Origin: Polynucleobacter sp. 78F-HAINBA
GTDB lineage: Bacteria; Pseudomonadota; Gammaproteobacteria; Burkholderiales; Burkholderiaceae
NCBI RefSeq assembly: GCF_018882325.1
Contig: NZ_JACVOQ010000003.1
Location: 124,001-188,000 of the forward strand
Direction: 5' to 3'
DNA: 64,000 nt
The first letter of the stretch is position 1. Every line of letters begins with the position of its first letter. The notes below the pieces were generated by a model. The model made no database searches and was not told the DNA's origin. It saw nothing but the letters and a program-made list of their open reading frames with translations. Shown one piece after another: positions 63,080 to 64,000 of the stretch. The position numbers and the translations under genes are program-made.

Positions 63080-64000
63080 ATGCAATTGACCTTAACTCTT
63101 CCTGTTCTCTGCGCAATTCCGCTGGCGCCATTATTTGGTTCGGCGATTGCGGGATTCTTCGGCACCAAATTAGGTGGTAACCGCATCGGTAACGGCGCTT
63201 GCCAGTTCGTAACCATTTTAGGTGTGATGATCGCTTTCGTCCTGTCTTGTTTTGTGCTGGTGCAAGTGATGGATGGTTTCTATTTCAATGGCACCGTGTA
63301 CCGCTGGATGCAATTGGGCGAGCTTAATCTGGATATTGGCTTCTTAATTGACCCGCTGACAGCCACCATGATGTGTGTAGTGACCTTTGTATCTTTGATG
63401 GTCCATATCTACACCATCGGTTATATGCAGGGTGAAGAGGGCTACAACCGCTTCTTCTCATACATTTCACTCTTTACCTTCGCGATGTTGATGTTGGTAA
63501 TGAGTAATAACCTCTTGCAACTCTTCTTCGGATGGGAAGCAGTAGGTGTGGTTTCCTATTTATTGATTGGCTTCTACTTTGAGCGTCAAACCGCTGTATT
63601 TGCCAACATGAAGGCCTTCTTAGTTAACCGTGTTGGTGACTTTGGCTTCATTCTCGGTATTGGCTTGCTTTTAGCCAGCACTGGCTCCATGAACTACGAC
63701 GTGATCTTTGCTCAGAACACAGCTCTTGCTGCGCAAACTTTACCGGGCACTAGCTGGAATTTAGTCACCGTAGCTTGTATCTGTTTATTCATCGGTGCGA
63801 TGGGTAAATCAGCCCAGTTCCCATTACACGTTTGGTTGCCTGACTCGATGGAAGGCCCAACTCCAATTTCTGCATTGATTCATGCTGCAACGATGGTGAC
63901 TGCCGGTATCTTCATGGTGTCACGCATGTCACCGCTGTTTGAGTTGTCTGATGCAGCCTTGAGCTTCATCTTGGTGATTGGTTCGATCACTGCACTCTTT
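63080..64000 (+). CDS. nuoL: NADH-quinone oxidoreductase subunit L (3' end outside window)
   Basis: ND5-like antiporter subunit, truncated by the window end after about 307 codons; a complete NuoL has roughly 600-690. It starts at ATG 63080, two bases after the nuoK stop. Visible motifs are IDPLTATMMCVVTFVSLMVHIYTIGYM, FFGWEAVGVVSYLLIGFY, AFLVNRVGDFGF and GKSAQFPLHVWLPDSMEGPTPISALIHAATMVTAG, with the conserved Glu and Lys of the proton channel. nuoM and nuoN should follow. Confidence 0.97.
   Translation, partial: MQLTLTLPVLCAIPLAPLFGSAIAGFFGTKLGGNRIGNGACQFVTILGVMIAFVLSCFVLVQVMDGFYFNGTVYRWMQLGELNLDIGFLIDPLTATMMCVVTFVSLMVHIYTIGYMQGEEGYNRFFSYISLFTFAMLMLVMSNNLLQLFFGWEAVGVVSYLLIGFYFERQTAVFANMKAFLVNRVGDFGFILGIGLLLASTGSMNYDVIFAQNTALAAQTLPGTSWNLVTVACICLFIGAMGKSAQFPLHVWLPDSMEGPTPISALIHAATMVTAGIFMVSRMSPLFELSDAALSFILVIGSITALF

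Overview
The window looks like a chromosomal segment of a free-living betaproteobacterium of the Burkholderiales, most like Polynucleobacter. This is inferred from protein motifs and from gene orders familiar in that group: ECF sigma factor - DUF3619 - DUF3106 - RDD; ilvI-ilvH-ilvC-psd-pssA-leuA; rpsO-pnp-qor-tpiA-secG-tRNA-Leu-nuoA...L; and yicC-gmk-rpoZ-spoT. The base composition looks moderate by eye; it was not computed.

Region 1 (about 1-15 kb) is a patchwork. Housekeeping genes for de novo NAD synthesis (nadB, nadC, nadA), sugar phosphate metabolism (phosphomannomutase/phosphoglucomutase, pgi) and an FAD oxidoreductase alternate with toxin-antitoxin (TA) genes. The TA genes are an orphan BrnA-type antitoxin, a RelE-type toxin with an HTH antitoxin, a 56-residue remnant of an HTH antitoxin translationally coupled to nadC, a RelB/DinJ antitoxin with a damaged and apparently chimeric YafQ-type toxin, CcdAB, MazEF, a winged-helix/nucleotidyltransferase pair of AbiE-like layout with a shortened toxin, and HipBA. 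Most promoters carry clear inverted repeats that look like autoregulatory operators. mazEF and ccdAB flank the phosphomutase gene on the same strand. A tRNA-Ser gene lies between the oxidoreductase and the last two modules.

Region 2 (about 15-31 kb) starts with a small tandem-repeat membrane-anchored protein. It then holds a c-type cytochrome/SHP-like cluster with a diheme cytochrome, cytochrome b561 and a histidine kinase, followed by an alkylsulfatase. A CoA-transferase, a Bug-type binding protein and an enoyl-CoA hydratase come next, then hemW-rdgB-rph facing yicC-gmk-rpoZ-spoT, greB and tRNA-Arg.

Region 3 (about 31-41 kb) holds an MCE-type lipid ABC transporter operon with a STAS-MlaE fusion permease, ATPase, MlaD and a lipoprotein. 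An SDR protein that lacks the usual catalytic residues follows, with a large FtsX-like permease without its ATPase. An ECF sigma factor operon lies on the other strand.

Region 4 (about 41-64 kb) is core metabolism: branched-chain amino acid synthesis, with a textbook leucine-rich leader peptide and attenuator before leuA, phosphatidylethanolamine synthesis, a SYLF protein, rpsO, pnp with a nested hairpin leader, quinone oxidoreductase, tpiA, secG, tRNA-Leu and the nuoA-L genes of respiratory complex I. nuoL runs off the window end, as nadB does at the start. I saw no rRNA, CRISPR array, insertion sequence, integrase or phage genes. No gap above about 300 bases lacks a gene; the larger gaps (11139-11413, 15336-15580, 45837-46068, 48261-48470, 48741-49011) are covered below.
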